The notes: generated by a model not told the origin, from the sequence alone. Counted from the stretch's first letter, positions 36,371-47,153 are shown. The stretch: 64,000 nucleotides of DNA from Cytophagaceae bacterium (GCA_947458545.1 CANGYH010000001.1:1-64000), one strand, 5' to 3'. Program-made: numbers and translations.

Positions 36371-39300
36371 ATGCCCCGCAAAAGGTTATTCTGGTTCTGT
36401 TCAATTTTTCTGTTTATAGCGTATTGGGCTCACGGCCAGGCACCCCGGCCCTGGCAGCGATGGCCCTTGCCTTTGCCTGCGGGTAGCCAGCTTAACGACT
36501 TCGTCTTTAAAAACGATTCAGCTTTTGTGGCTACTACCACGGGCGTTTACCTGGGCAGGCTTGCCGCCCCCGCCCAATTGCGGCTTTGGGACACGGCGGG
36601 CCTCAATCCTGGCTCGCTTAATATCGGGGCCGTTTGCCTAGACAGCGCCGGCGGCATCTGGGCAGCCATAGGAGACTCTGCCAGGCGCAGGCCCAACAGC
36701 TACTTCAGATACCAGGCAGGGCGCTGGCGCAGAGAGTTTGGCATAGACCTGGTGCCCGAGCCGACCGTTGGCCTTGCCACCGCGCCAGACGGTGCCGTAT
36801 TGCGGGCCGCCGGCCGCTGGGGGCCGGTTAACCTGGCCTTCGGGCGGTTTTCGGGGGGGCTTTGGCAAGAGACCTTTTCGCTGGGAGCTTTTAACCGGGG
36901 CGTAAACCGCGTGGTGGTAGATCGGCGTGGGCGGATCTGGGCCCTTGGAACAGCGCCTACCTTTGTGGGCAACGGTACGCCGGGCACCTTCCAACCCTAT
37001 CGCTACGACGCTACCATATACGACGGCGCCTCAGACCCTACCTCTACGGCCGACAGCCTATATGCGGCCACGGCCCGGGGCTTGGCCAAGTTTCTGGGCA
37101 CCAACGGCCGCTACACACGGCAAGACAGTGCCAGTGGCCTGCCGTTGCCGGGCAGCCGTCTGCGCAGCCTGCACTTTATGCCAGACGGTACGCTGCTCGT
37201 CGGCACGGAGCGCCATGGCCTGTTGGTGCGCCGCGGCAGCCGCTGGTGGTTGTGGGGCCAGCCCTACCTGCCTACCGGTGGCGGGCCTGCTGCCATCAAC
37301 AGAATCGTGGCGGCGCGTACGCGGCAGCCTTACTTGCTTACCCCACAAGGCATTTATGCCATCCCCAGGGTATTGGCCCGCATCAATCCGCCGGCCAGCC
37401 CGCCTTGCCCCAACCAGGCGTGGGTGCCCGAAAACCACAGCCTTGGCCTGATAGATACAGCCCTTAGCTACCGCTGGAGCTTTGGAGACAATACCCCCGA
37501 GGTGCTCGGCCGCGCCCCTGCCCATACCTACGCCCGGTCTGGCACCTTCGCCGTTCGGCTTATTGCCACCAATGCGCGCGGCCAGGCCGACACGGCCTTT
37601 CTGCAGCTTAACGTGGGCGGCGGTGGCACGCTGCGCCTAGTCTCAGACAACAGCCCCTTCATAAGGCCCGATAGCGGCGCCCTTTTCATCCGCGTGCAGG
37701 GCCAGGGTTTGCCTGGCAGCTATACCTGGTTTCGCAACGGTGGCATCGTTGCCACGCGCAGTGTTGCCACCCCTTTGCTGGCAGACTCTGCCGGGGCGTA
37801 TTGGCTTGTAAACCAAGGGGCCAGTTGCGCCTTGCGGTCTGATACTTTTCGGGTGCAACTGCGCCCTGCCCAGCGCTATGGCGAGGGCGTATGGGCCGCT
37901 CAGGGACCCCTGCTGGTAGCCCGCTACGGCCAGCCCCTCTACGTGGCAGACGAGGCTGGCGATCCACCGCCTGCCCAAGCCTATGCTACCACAAGCATCG
38001 GCACCGAGGCTGCGTATTACACCGCGCACGACCGTGGCCTTTTTTATGGAGAAGACTCTGTGCGGGGTTACTTCAGGCCCGGGCAGCGCAATGCCCTTGG
38101 CCTATTGCAGGGGCAGGCTTTGTTGTCGTCGGCCAATCTGCGGAGCCAGCTTTTCTTGCTGCAAGACTCTGCTGACAGGCCCGTTTGCCTGTATGGCACG
38201 CCGGGCAAGCGTAAGTGGTTTGAGGGCGAGGCACGCCTACCGTGGCTAAGCCGCATCTCTTTGCCGGGCCCGGCGGTGGGCACCCGGGCACTTTCGGCGG
38301 GCCCGCAGGCGCTTGCGCCTTACCGGCAAACGACAGCCGAAAACAGCAGCCTGGCCGCCATCCTCCACCGCAATGGCCAGGACGTCTGGCTCCTCACCCG
38401 CCACGACAGCGGCGGCACCGCCTGGATGCAGATCAACCTGCACCGGCAGGCCGATGGCCGTGTGCTCTACCTGGGCCGCCAAGCTCTTGGCCCTTGGACG
38501 GATACCGCCCGCCTGGCCGTGCAGAGGTTGTTCTTCCGCGCCTCGCAAGACGGGCGGCGGTTGGTGATACGCACCGGCCTGCAATTGCGGGTCTATGCCT
38601 TCGACAATCTGCAAGGCCAGGCTACTTTGTTGCAGACGATCGGGTTGCCCAGCCCTCCCTTCTTGTTTGGCGAGGTGGATGCTGCCGACTTTTCGCCCAA
38701 CCGCCGCTACCTCTACACGCTAGAGACGGATACCACCTTCGGCGGGGCAGACCGCCGCAGGCTCTATCGCTACGACCTGCGCCGACCTCAGGCAGAGCTA
38801 TTTGCTCGCCGCAAGCAGCTGCGCAAAGGCATCATGCACGACCTGGTGGCCTGGCCCGGGGCAGGCATTGTGGTATCAACTGTAATTGCTCCTATACTGC
38901 GCGATGGTACCCAAAGCGGCATAGGCCTCTACAGCCTCGGCAACCCCAACGACTCGCTGCTGCGGGCAGACTCGCTTTTTGTGGCGCCCTTCTGCCAGGC
39001 GCAGGGTGGCCTGGCCCTGCCCAACCTGGTGGGCACCCCTAATCCTACGCCCAGCGCAGATGTCTCTGTGGCAATCAACAGCCGCCCGTTGTTTGGGGCT
39101 GGCTATCCCTTGATGCTCTACACCCTTACGGGCCCCATACCTGCCGCGCCAGCGCTAGGGTGGCAGTTTGGCACCAATGCCGATACGATTGTGTGGCAGT
39201 CTGGCCGGCAAATTGTAGCGAAGTACAGGCAAGCGGGCACGTACAACGTCGGGGCAACATCGGGCACCTGGATGCAAGCCTCAAGGGCGATACGGGTCTT

Positions 39301-40045
39301 TGGAGAGCCCAGACCCTTGCCCACACCCCTTATATGCCCCCAACAAGGCTATCTGCTGCCTTATCGAGACTCGTTGCCGCTGGCCTACCGGCGCAGTCAT
39401 AACCTTGCCGGGCAGTACCAGCCCTTCGACAGTACCTTGGTGGTTATACCCTTTGGGGCAGATACCTTGCGGCGGCCAGGGGTGTACTTCTTTATTGCTT
39501 CCGTCGGATGCTCTTACCGCAGGCAAGACTCTGTCGTCGTCCGCAGGCGCCCCGCCGTTGTGTTGACGGCAACTGCAGACGCTCCAACGGCCTGCCCGGG
39601 TGATACCGTTTCCCTAAAGGCAACCAGTACAGACACAGGCATCATCCGGTGGACAGGCCCCAACGGCGAGGCGCTGGGCCAAGGGGCCGCGGTTTTGGGT
39701 ATAGGCCCAGGCCAGTTTAGCATCAGCCAGGCGGCCACCTGTGGGCCGGCCCAGGCAACGGTAACCGTTCTGCCCAAGGCAGACTGCACCCCGCCCACCA
39801 TCATGCCTGACAGGCAGAACATCGTTACACCCAACGGCGACGGCCTTAACGATTATCTGGCCCCGCGCGGTTGGCAAACGGCTACGCTGCAACTCTACAC
39901 TCGGTGGGGCAGCAACGTAGCCGTACCCAAGACGCCCGCCGGGTATGACCTATCTGGCCTGCCACAGGGCACGTATTTCTACACGCTAGGCGAGGCCGGG
40001 CAGCCCAGCCGCAAGAGCTGGGTAGAGGTGGTGCAACAACCATAG
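36371..40045 (+). CDS. Large secreted protein with PKD and T9SS type-B sorting domain
   Basis: A 1224-residue exported protein. The signal peptide ends near AHGQ (about 23). The N-terminal third looks like a two-component-regulator-type beta-propeller (repeats such as GGIWAAIGDSARR, GRIWALG). A PKD domain lies at about 353-430 (YRWSFGDNTPEVLGRAPAHTYARSGTFAVRLIA). The C-terminus (about 1145-1224) is the gliding-motility-associated CHU_C domain with IVTPNGDGLNDYLAP and LPQGTYFYTL, the T9SS type-B signal. It is therefore predicted to be cell-surface or secreted. Function unknown. Confidence 0.88.
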   Translation: MPRKRLFWFCSIFLFIAYWAHGQAPRPWQRWPLPLPAGSQLNDFVFKNDSAFVATTTGVYLGRLAAPAQLRLWDTAGLNPGSLNIGAVCLDSAGGIWAAIGDSARRRPNSYFRYQAGRWRREFGIDLVPEPTVGLATAPDGAVLRAAGRWGPVNLAFGRFSGGLWQETFSLGAFNRGVNRVVVDRRGRIWALGTAPTFVGNGTPGTFQPYRYDATIYDGASDPTSTADSLYAATARGLAKFLGTNGRYTRQDSASGLPLPGSRLRSLHFMPDGTLLVGTERHGLLVRRGSRWWLWGQPYLPTGGGPAAINRIVAARTRQPYLLTPQGIYAIPRVLARINPPASPPCPNQAWVPENHSLGLIDTALSYRWSFGDNTPEVLGRAPAHTYARSGTFAVRLIATNARGQADTAFLQLNVGGGGTLRLVSDNSPFIRPDSGALFIRVQGQGLPGSYTWFRNGGIVATRSVATPLLADSAGAYWLVNQGASCALRSDTFRVQLRPAQRYGEGVWAAQGPLLVARYGQPLYVADEAGDPPPAQAYATTSIGTEAAYYTAHDRGLFYGEDSVRGYFRPGQRNALGLLQGQALLSSANLRSQLFLLQDSADRPVCLYGTPGKRKWFEGEARLPWLSRISLPGPAVGTRALSAGPQALAPYRQTTAENSSLAAILHRNGQDVWLLTRHDSGGTAWMQINLHRQADGRVLYLGRQALGPWTDTARLAVQRLFFRASQDGRRLVIRTGLQLRVYAFDNLQGQATLLQTIGLPSPPFLFGEVDAADFSPNRRYLYTLETDTTFGGADRRRLYRYDLRRPQAELFARRKQLRKGIMHDLVAWPGAGIVVSTVIAPILRDGTQSGIGLYSLGNPNDSLLRADSLFVAPFCQAQGGLALPNLVGTPNPTPSADVSVAINSRPLFGAGYPLMLYTLTGPIPAAPALGWQFGTNADTIVWQSGRQIVAKYRQAGTYNVGATSGTWMQASRAIRVFGEPRPLPTPLICPQQGYLLPYRDSLPLAYRRSHNLAGQYQPFDSTLVVIPFGADTLRRPGVYFFIASVGCSYRRQDSVVVRRRPAVVLTATADAPTACPGDTVSLKATSTDTGIIRWTGPNGEALGQGAAVLGIGPGQFSISQAATCGPAQATVTVLPKADCTPPTIMPDRQNIVTPNGDGLNDYLAPRGWQTATLQLYTRWGSNVAVPKTPAGYDLSGLPQGTYFYTLGEAGQPSRKSWVEVVQQP

Positions 40046-40049
40046 CCGA

Positions 40050-40070
40050 GGCCCGCCAAGGTTGCGGGCC
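40050..40070 (+). terminator. Hairpin after the type-B protein gene
   Basis: GGCCCGC pairs with GCGGGCC around CAAGGTT, 5 nt after the stop. There is no T tract, so its strength as a terminator is doubtful. Confidence 0.35.
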
Positions 40071-40231
40071 GGGGTAGGAAAATGTAAGCGCTTTCTGCCC
40101 ATTTGTCACATTAAGCCTGACATGTAGCCTAGCGGCAACCGTGGCACAACGCTTGCGTTAGCCGTAGCAGTTCTGCCAATGGCGCATGTACCTGTGTATA
40201 GGGCCGGCGGCAAACCAACTACGACATCATT

Positions 40232-42139
<1,908 letters not shown>

Positions 42140-42168
42140 TCTGGCTTGCTGAAAGCCCGAGTTTTCTA

Positions 42169-42206
42169 TACCGCCCCGCGCCTATCCAAGGCCGGGGCGG
42201 TTGCTT
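42169..42206 (+). terminator. Terminator after dnaK
   Basis: ACCGCCCCG pairs with CGGGGCGGT around a 14-nt loop and is followed by TTGCTTTT. It lies 30 nt after the dnaK stop. Confidence 0.6.
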
Positions 42207-42362
42207 TTAAAGCCGCCCAGGCAACCACCAAGGCCTGCCCTTGCGTATAAACAAGCGTGGCCACGAGTTGCTGGGGTGCGTATCTTTATACGAGCATTCG
42301 GTATCTGCATAGGTGCTGATGCTGGGTCCTGATTTATTTATAAAAGCCACACCTAATCACAG

Positions 42363-42710
42363 ATGCAGACAGAACTGCTCACGATTCAAACCCTAGATAC
42401 GCCTCGATATACCCGGCTGGTGCTGGAGGGTGAGATTGATGCCGGCACCTCACGTCCTCTTGATGCTACCTTGTCTGGGTTGTTTAGCGCAGCCCCCAAG
42501 TCTGTAGTGATAGATATCCGCGAGGTGAGCTATGTGAGCTCTGCGGGTATTGGCATCTTCATCTACTTTTTCGGCGAGCTCCAGAAGGTGGGGCATAAGC
42601 TGATACTACTACAACCAACGCCCGTAGTACACGAGATACTGACGCTGCTGCGGCTAGAAGAGCACATACCCATCCTCATGTCTGAGGATGAGATTGAGGC
42701 TGCCCTTTAG
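42363..42710 (+). CDS. STAS-domain protein, anti-sigma-factor-antagonist type
   Basis: A 115-residue single-domain protein like SpoIIAA/RsbV. The core VVIDIREVSYVSSAGIGIFI holds the Ser that is phosphorylated in the family (Ser59/Ser60, before Ala-Gly). The N-terminal strand LVLEGEIDAGTS and the C-terminal helix are typical. Its kinase (RsbW/SpoIIAB-like) is not adjacent. Partner switching is the family role; the sigma or other target is unknown. It is convergent with the RNase P RNA gene. Confidence 0.88.
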   Translation: MQTELLTIQTLDTPRYTRLVLEGEIDAGTSRPLDATLSGLFSAAPKSVVIDIREVSYVSSAGIGIFIYFFGELQKVGHKLILLQPTPVVHEILTLLRLEEHIPILMSEDEIEAAL

Positions 42711-42727
42711 CGCAAAGAGGTAAAAAA

Positions 42728-43168
42728 GAAAGCTCCCGCCCCGATAAGCCGGGTTCTGTCGGGCCTGTTGCCAGGCCGTCCCATCATTTATCTAGGCGCA
42801 TCGTCGCCGATGCGCTCGTCAGCAGCCTACCCGCTCCGCGAGCCTGCCGGCCTGCCTTTGGGCAGAGGCGCGGCATAGGTACGGGCCGTACCTAACCCGG
42901 AGCATATTTGGCCTTGCAACCCGTGAGGTTTGCCAAGCTACACCGTTGCCGGTGCACTGGTGGGCTCTTACCCCGCCTTTTCAACCTTACCCCGGGGCCA
43001 CGTTGGCAGCCTGGTGGGGCGGTATATTTTCTGTTGCACTTTCTGTCGCTTTAGGCAGGCTTGGGCCTGCCTGCGCCTACCCGTTAGGTAGCACGGTGCC
43101 CTGCGTTGCCCAGACTTTCCTCTTCGGCCGCTGGGGCCAAAGCGATGGGATGGGGTTGGGGAGCTTTC
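42728..43168 (-). ncRNA. rnpB: RNase P RNA (bacterial type A)
   Basis: The catalytic RNA that matures tRNA 5' ends. On the minus strand the conserved parts are all present: GAGGAAAGTCTGGGCA near the 5' end, the ACAGAAAGTGCAACAGAAA core, AGATAAATGATGG near the 3' part and ACAGAACCCGGCTTA at the 3' end. P1 is set by GAAAGCTCCC (43168-43159) pairing perfectly with GGGAGCTTTC (42737-42728). A T run (TTTTTT on the minus strand) directly follows the 3' arm and serves as terminator. The length, about 441 nt, is on the long side. Confidence 0.95.
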
Positions 43169-43173
43169 AGGCC

Positions 43174-43181
43174 CAAAGGTA
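43174..43181 (-). promoter_or_regulatory. -7 promoter element TACCTTTG of rnpB
   Basis: An exact TAnnTTTG on the minus strand with its last base 6 nt from the 5' end of the RNA deduced from P1. This gives a local ruler for transcription starts in this genome. Confidence 0.65.
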
Positions 43182-43218
43182 CGGTACCCGCAAGGCCCGT
43201 GGCTCGCGAGGAGGCACA

Positions 43219-43247
43219 AAAAAGCCCCTGCCATCGGCAGGGGCTTT
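43219..43247 (-). terminator. Terminator of the PorE-like gene
   Basis: AAAGCCCCTGCC pairs perfectly with GGCAGGGGCTTT around ATC, and on the minus strand the hairpin ends in TTTTTT. It lies 18 nt after the stop and upstream of the rnpB promoter. Confidence 0.8.
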
Positions 43248-43265
43248 CTATATGAGTACTAGCGC

Positions 43266-45281
43266 TTATTTTTTGCCTTTAGCCTTGCCTTTGGCGGGCG
43301 CTTTCTTTTTTGGCGCAGGTGCTTTTACAGGCTCGGCAGGCAGGCCACCTTCAACCTTGGTAACCTGGAACTCTGTGCGGCGGTTGCGCTGGTGCTCTTC
43401 CTCCGTGGTAGCGGTAGCTACGATGGGGCGGGCTTCGCCATAACCTTTGGCCGTGATGCGGCGGGGGTTGATGCCTTTAGAGATGACGTAGATAACGGCA
43501 GAGTCTGCACGCATCTGAGACAGGTTCTGGTTAAACTTGTCGTCGCCGCGGGCATCCGTGTGCGAGCTCAGCTCGATGGTGATGTTGGGGTTGTCGTTCA
43601 ACATGGTCACCATCTTGTCTAGCTCGGCGGCGGCGTCTGGGCGGATGTTGGCGCGGTTGTAGTCGTAGTAGATGTTGTCTACCACGATGCGCTCCTCAAG
43701 CTTGATCTTGTCTAGCGCGTTCTCGTAAGGGATGGCGATGTCGTTCTCCTTTTTGAGCTGGGCACGCGCAGGCACTTTGCCAACTGTGGTCAGTTGGTCA
43801 CGCTTGGTAAAGTAGCCCTCTTTGTCGATCAAGACGGTGTAGGTCTTGTCTTCGGCAAGGGGGAAGGTAAACTTACCGTTGGCGTCTGTGTTGGTTTCGC
43901 CAACCATCTTGTCGCCGTCCATCAGGCGGACGTGGGCGTTTTCTAGTGCACCCTCAACGGCGCCTTTGTTGCGGCTGTTAACCGTACCTGCCACGGTCAG
44001 GCGTACGATTTTGGGCTCCAGCAGCGTGTTTTTGAAGTAGTAGATGTCGTCGTCGCCTTTGCCACCGTCGCGGTTAGAGGTGTAGTAGCCCTCGTAGTTG
44101 TTTTTGAAGGTGATACCGAAGTCGTCGGCGCGCGAGTTCATGGGCTGGCCCAGGTTCTCTACGCTTGTGCCTTTGTCTTTCTCGCGGGTAGCTACGAAGA
44201 GGTCCAGACCGCCGAAACCGGCTTGCCCGTCAGAGCTGAAGTACAGCTTGCCATCTTCTGTGATGCAGGGGAACAACTCGTCACCAGCCGTGTTGATGTC
44301 TGAGCCGAGGTTGGTCACTTTGCCCCACTTGCCGTTGGCATCCAGTTGGGCGCGGTAGAGATCTACGCCACCTTTGCCGCCTTCGCGGTCAGAGGCAAAA
44401 TAGAGAGACTTGCCGTCGGGCGAGAGGGCCGGGGAAGCATCCCAAGCCGTGGCAGACGAGATGCTCAGCAGATCAGGAGAGCTCCAGTTGCCCTCTTTGT
44501 CCATCTTGCTGATGTATAGGTCTGTATTGACGGCACCTTTACGGCTACCGTCGTTAGACCGGGCGAAGATGGCCATTTTGCCGTCTTTGCTGAAGGTAAC
44601 CGAGGCCTCGTGGCGGTCGTCTGTGTTGAACTTCTCGTAGGCGGCCGGATTGATGGCGGCACCTCCGTTGAGGTCAGACAGTTTAACGTGGTACACGTCA
44701 GAGAAGGGCAGGCCGTTCTGCTTGTAGATTTTGCTGGCACGGGTGGCAGTAAAGGCCATCTCCTCGCCGTTGCTCACCAGCAGGGGCGCGTACTCAGACG
44801 ATGGGGTGTTGATGGCATCTACGTTTTGCACCTCGTACTCGGCGCCTTTGCCCTGCAGGGTGGCCACCTTGTCGATGTTGTTAACCTCCATCTTGGCGCG
44901 GTCCATCCACTTTTGGCGGCGGCCAGACTTGGCATAGTCTGCAAATAGCGCTTTGGCAGTCTCCAACTCGCCGGCCTGCTTGGCAGACAGGGCATAGTTG
45001 TAGCGGACGGAGTCCGTTTTGTTGCCTGCATCAACGGCAGCCTTGTAGAAGGGCAGGGCCATTCCGGGGCGATTGCTCATGCGGTAGCATTCGGCAATCT
45101 GCCCGTTTAGCTCAGCAGCTTTGGCACCCGAGGCACCGTTGAGAGCTTCTTTGTACAGAGCGGCAGCCTCGTTGTAGGCGGCGTCTTCTCTAAAAAGTTT
45201 GTCGGCTTTTTGCTTGGCTCCGCCGCAGGCTGTCAGCAGGCCTAAAGCAACCGCGGCCGATAGCGCGCGCGTGTTTGACAT
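43266..45281 (-). CDS. PorE-like lipoprotein: TPR, PD40 propeller, CarboxypepD_reg, OmpA
   Basis: A 671-residue outer-membrane-associated lipoprotein (lipobox LLTAC, Cys19). In order: TPR-like helices (about 25-140), a PD40/WD40-type beta-propeller with repeats such as ASPALSPDGKSLYFASDREGG, a CarboxypepD_reg-like domain (about 440-520), and an OmpA C-terminal peptidoglycan-binding domain (about 550-655: IYYDYNRANIRPDAAAELDKM, LSSHTDARGDDKFNQNLSQMRA). This is the domain order of T9SS component PorE; paralogs with the same order exist, so identity is not certain. Its tail is Lys/Ala/Pro rich. It probably anchors an outer-membrane complex to the wall. Confidence 0.9.
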   Translation of the reverse strand: MSNTRALSAAVALGLLTACGGAKQKADKLFREDAAYNEAAALYKEALNGASGAKAAELNGQIAECYRMSNRPGMALPFYKAAVDAGNKTDSVRYNYALSAKQAGELETAKALFADYAKSGRRQKWMDRAKMEVNNIDKVATLQGKGAEYEVQNVDAINTPSSEYAPLLVSNGEEMAFTATRASKIYKQNGLPFSDVYHVKLSDLNGGAAINPAAYEKFNTDDRHEASVTFSKDGKMAIFARSNDGSRKGAVNTDLYISKMDKEGNWSSPDLLSISSATAWDASPALSPDGKSLYFASDREGGKGGVDLYRAQLDANGKWGKVTNLGSDINTAGDELFPCITEDGKLYFSSDGQAGFGGLDLFVATREKDKGTSVENLGQPMNSRADDFGITFKNNYEGYYTSNRDGGKGDDDIYYFKNTLLEPKIVRLTVAGTVNSRNKGAVEGALENAHVRLMDGDKMVGETNTDANGKFTFPLAEDKTYTVLIDKEGYFTKRDQLTTVGKVPARAQLKKENDIAIPYENALDKIKLEERIVVDNIYYDYNRANIRPDAAAELDKMVTMLNDNPNITIELSSHTDARGDDKFNQNLSQMRADSAVIYVISKGINPRRITAKGYGEARPIVATATTEEEHQRNRRTEFQVTKVEGGLPAEPVKAPAPKKKAPAKGKAKGKK

Positions 45282-45342
45282 GGTCATGGAAATGGGAGGT
45301 ATAGCGCTGTATGGGCGCAAGGTAGGCAAATTTTTGGAAACA

Positions 45343-45858
45343 CTACGCATGCGAACGCAGAATATCTGTTGTTTTTATGCGAATGCCGCTGTTTGTCAGG
45401 GGTATGGGCCAGGCGGCCCTAATTTGATGCAGGTGGGTTACGGTCAGGTCTGCCAGCCAGAGTGCCTCCGGCGAGGCGGGGAGCTTGCCCTGGCGCACCT
45501 CGGCCAGCGGTACAAAGGTGAGGCCTGCTGCCGAGAAAAGGCCGCAGTCTGTGCGGTTGAAAAAGTCGTATCCCGTCTGGGCAGAGAGGGCTTGCATCAC
45601 CCGCACCAGCCCGTCCGTCGAGCAGCCCGAGACGCCGCTGCCGGGCTCTAGGGCCGCTACCATTACAAAAGCACCTGCGTACAAGGCCCAGCCGCCTTGC
45701 ACGGGCGCGCCGTGGCTCTGCCAGTTTTGCACAAAGGGCGTCAGGTGGGCCTCCAGGGCGGGCAGCAGTGGCTCCAGGCCGTGGCCGGTTTGGTAAATCC
45801 AGACCCGGGCCTCGCCGGGCAGGTGGGCAAACGGTAAGGGCGGCAGGGGAAACGTCAT
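45343..45858 (-). CDS. Conserved Bacteroidota protein of unknown function
   Basis: A 171-residue soluble protein without signal peptide. Conserved-looking segments are ARVWIYQTGHGL, FVQNWQSHGAPVQGGWALYAGAFVMVAAL, GCSTDGLVRVMQALSAQTGYDFFNRTDCGLF and the final strand. Homologs are often labelled ABC transporter ATPase in databases, but no Walker motif is present, so that label should not be trusted. It is followed by the PorE-like gene and preceded by the ftsB-like gene, all on the minus strand. Confidence 0.78.
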   Translation of the reverse strand: MTFPLPPLPFAHLPGEARVWIYQTGHGLEPLLPALEAHLTPFVQNWQSHGAPVQGGWALYAGAFVMVAALEPGSGVSGCSTDGLVRVMQALSAQTGYDFFNRTDCGLFSAAGLTFVPLAEVRQGKLPASPEALWLADLTVTHLHQIRAAWPIPLTNSGIRIKTTDILRSHA

Positions 45859-45890
45859 GGTGTGGGGGGAGGCCAGGGCGGTGCCAGGGC

Positions 45891-46196
45891 CTAGTCTTCA
45901 ACGACGAGATACAGGTCTTCTTGCGGGCGCTTCATCAGGTATTTCTCGCGGGCAAACTTCTCCAGCAGCTTGGGGTCGTCCAGCACGGCGGCGCGCTCGC
46001 TCTGCACCTCTTTGATTTTGTCCTCGTAATACACCTTCTCGGCATAGGCGGCGCGGAGGTAGCTCCAATTGCGCAGCTGGGTAAAAAAGTCGTTACCGTC
46101 GAAGAAAGCCATCCAAAACAGGAAGATGGCCGAAGACAGAACGTAAAAGTTGCGGCCATAGCGTACCAACCACGCCGGCCATTGTGGCAACTGCAT
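45891..46196 (-). CDS. FtsB/DivIC-family septum formation protein
   Basis: A 101-residue bitopic division protein: short cytoplasmic N-terminus, one TM helix (about 15-35: FYVLSSAIFLFWMAFF), then a coiled coil (about 45-80) and the C-terminal LLEKFAREKYLMKRPQEDLYLV, which is the conserved end of FtsB/DivIC (ExxAREKY). By family it links FtsL and FtsQ in the divisome. A -7 element ends 5 nt before the ATG (46201-46208), so the transcript may lack a leader. Confidence 0.88.
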   Translation of the reverse strand: MQLPQWPAWLVRYGRNFYVLSSAIFLFWMAFFDGNDFFTQLRNWSYLRAAYAEKVYYEDKIKEVQSERAAVLDDPKLLEKFAREKYLMKRPQEDLYLVVED

Positions 46197-46200
46197 GGAG

Positions 46201-46208
46201 CAAAGGTA
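46201..46208 (-). promoter_or_regulatory. -7 promoter element TACCTTTG right before the ftsB-like ATG
   Basis: Exact TAnnTTTG on the minus strand with a TTTG 16 nt upstream (46225-46228) that could be the -33 element. Using the rnpB spacing, the start falls at 46195-46196, at the ATG itself. Confidence 0.55.
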
Positions 46209-46229
46209 CATACGCACGCGGGGCCAAAC

Positions 46230-46679
46230 CTATACCCCTGCCAGCAGCGATTTGGTCATCCGCCAGTGGCGGATGCCGTAGAAAGGGGCAATCTCCTCGT
46301 GCTGGGTATAGCCCAGGCGGCGGTAAAAGCCTACGGCCTGCTCGCGCGCGTTCAGGGTCAGATCGGTGTAGCCCTCTTCGGCAGCGAGCTGCTCCAGGTA
46401 GTTTAGTAGAAATGCTCCGATGCCCTGCCCTTGGGCCTCGGGCCGCACGGCCATAAAGCGCACCTGGGCCCAGCCCCCCTCAGCCCGCGCCTGCAGTTGG
46501 ACACAGCCCAGCGCCACGTCCTCCTCTGCCCAGACCAGGTGCCGCGTGCTGGGCAACCCATCGCTGGCATCCACCTCCGAGCCCGGCGGTAGCCCTAGCG
46601 GTGCCCGCAGCACGTCGTAGCGCACAGCCAGGTAGGCCTCATAAAAGGTATGCCCCGGGTAGGTAACAAAGGCAGGCAT
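46230..46679 (-). CDS. GNAT-family N-acetyltransferase
   Basis: A 149-residue acetyltransferase of the ElaA/YjcF-like GNAT group. The acetyl-CoA-binding motif A reads VRFMAVRPEAQGQGIGAFLLNYLEQLA; the C-terminal strand and helix include NAREQAVGFYRRLGYTQHEEIAPFYGIRHWRM. The substrate is unknown. Directly upstream of its ATG, with 7 nt between, lies an array of at least 13 heptanucleotide repeats, so its expression could depend on the array. Confidence 0.9.
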   Translation of the reverse strand: MPAFVTYPGHTFYEAYLAVRYDVLRAPLGLPPGSEVDASDGLPSTRHLVWAEEDVALGCVQLQARAEGGWAQVRFMAVRPEAQGQGIGAFLLNYLEQLAAEEGYTDLTLNAREQAVGFYRRLGYTQHEEIAPFYGIRHWRMTKSLLAGV

Positions 46680-46686
46680 AATCGGA

Positions 46687-46777
46687 GTTGAGAGTTGAAA
46701 GTTGAGCGTTGAGAGTTGAAAGTTGAAAGTTGAGAGTTGAAAGTTGAGAGTTGAAAGTTGAGAGTTGAAAGTTGAAA
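46687..46777 (-). repeat. Heptanucleotide array upstream of the GNAT gene
   Basis: Thirteen contiguous 7-bp units read GTTGAGA or GTTGAAA (one GTTGAGC) on the plus strand, followed by a degenerate unit. On the coding strand of the GNAT gene they read TCTCAAC/TTTCAAC and stop 7 nt before the ATG. The same unit recurs at 49023-49057 in front of another gene. Confidence 0.95.
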
Positions 46778-46799
46778 GTTAAGGGTGGCCGCTGGTCCC

Positions 46800-47153
46800 G
46801 GCCTCCGAAAGGAGGCCCAACTACACCTGCGCTGGTCCCGGTCTCCAGACCGGGACCCACCCAGCCAGTACCCCGCGGTCTCCAGACCGCTCAAACGGAG
46901 GGCATAGGGTACAGATAAGGGGCTATACAAAGCCTCCCACGCACCTGGTCCCGGTTTGCAACCGGGACCCACCCAAGGTTGCCGGTTTGCAACCGGCCAG
47001 AACGGCAATCGTGATGTAGGGGCGGACCCGCGTGTCCGCCCGCCCACGGATGGCTAACGGCTTGGATATTAGGAATTTTGCTACCCCGGCGTTTGCCGTG
47101 TTGACCCCAGGTTAAAAACCTGGGGCTACTGCTAAATGCGACGGCTAAAGCCG
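46800..47153. repeat. Intergenic island of stacked hairpin repeats (island 2)
   Basis: No gene in this stretch. Hairpins: 46800-46817 (GGCCTCC/GGAGGCC), 46834-46857 (GGTCCCGGTCT/AGACCGGGACC), 46875-46890 (GCGGTCT/AGACCGC), 46947-46969 (GGTCCCGGTT/AACCGGGACC), 46981-46997, 47020-47041 (GGGCGGAC/GTCCGCCC), 47105-47125 (CCCCAGGTT/AACCTGGGG) and 47142-47153. Read on the minus strand, the order and linkers match islands 1 and 3 closely, for example the GGGGTAnnGGCTG linker. The 47020-47041 unit resembles the GTAGGGGCG-type intergenic palindromes known from other bacteria. Confidence 0.85.

Noticed and set aside
40046-40231. CIRCE or heat-shock operator before dnaK
   Set aside because: No TTAGCACTC-N9-GAGTGCTAA-like inverted repeat is present.
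42946-43443. A 165-codon plus-strand frame
   Set aside because: It lies over the RNase P RNA and its promoter and over the end of the PorE-like gene; the RNA signatures explain the sequence better.
45343-45858. ABC transporter ATPase assignment, a label often given to this family
   Set aside because: No Walker A, Walker B or signature motif is present.
46687-46777. Possible CRISPR array
   Set aside because: Units are 7 bp and contiguous, with no spacers and no cas genes; the same holds at 49023-49057 and 48663-48697.
46595-47047. A 150-codon minus-strand frame with repeats such as NFQLSTLNFQLST
   Set aside because: It is only the translation of the heptanucleotide array and hairpin island, upstream of and overlapping the GNAT gene.
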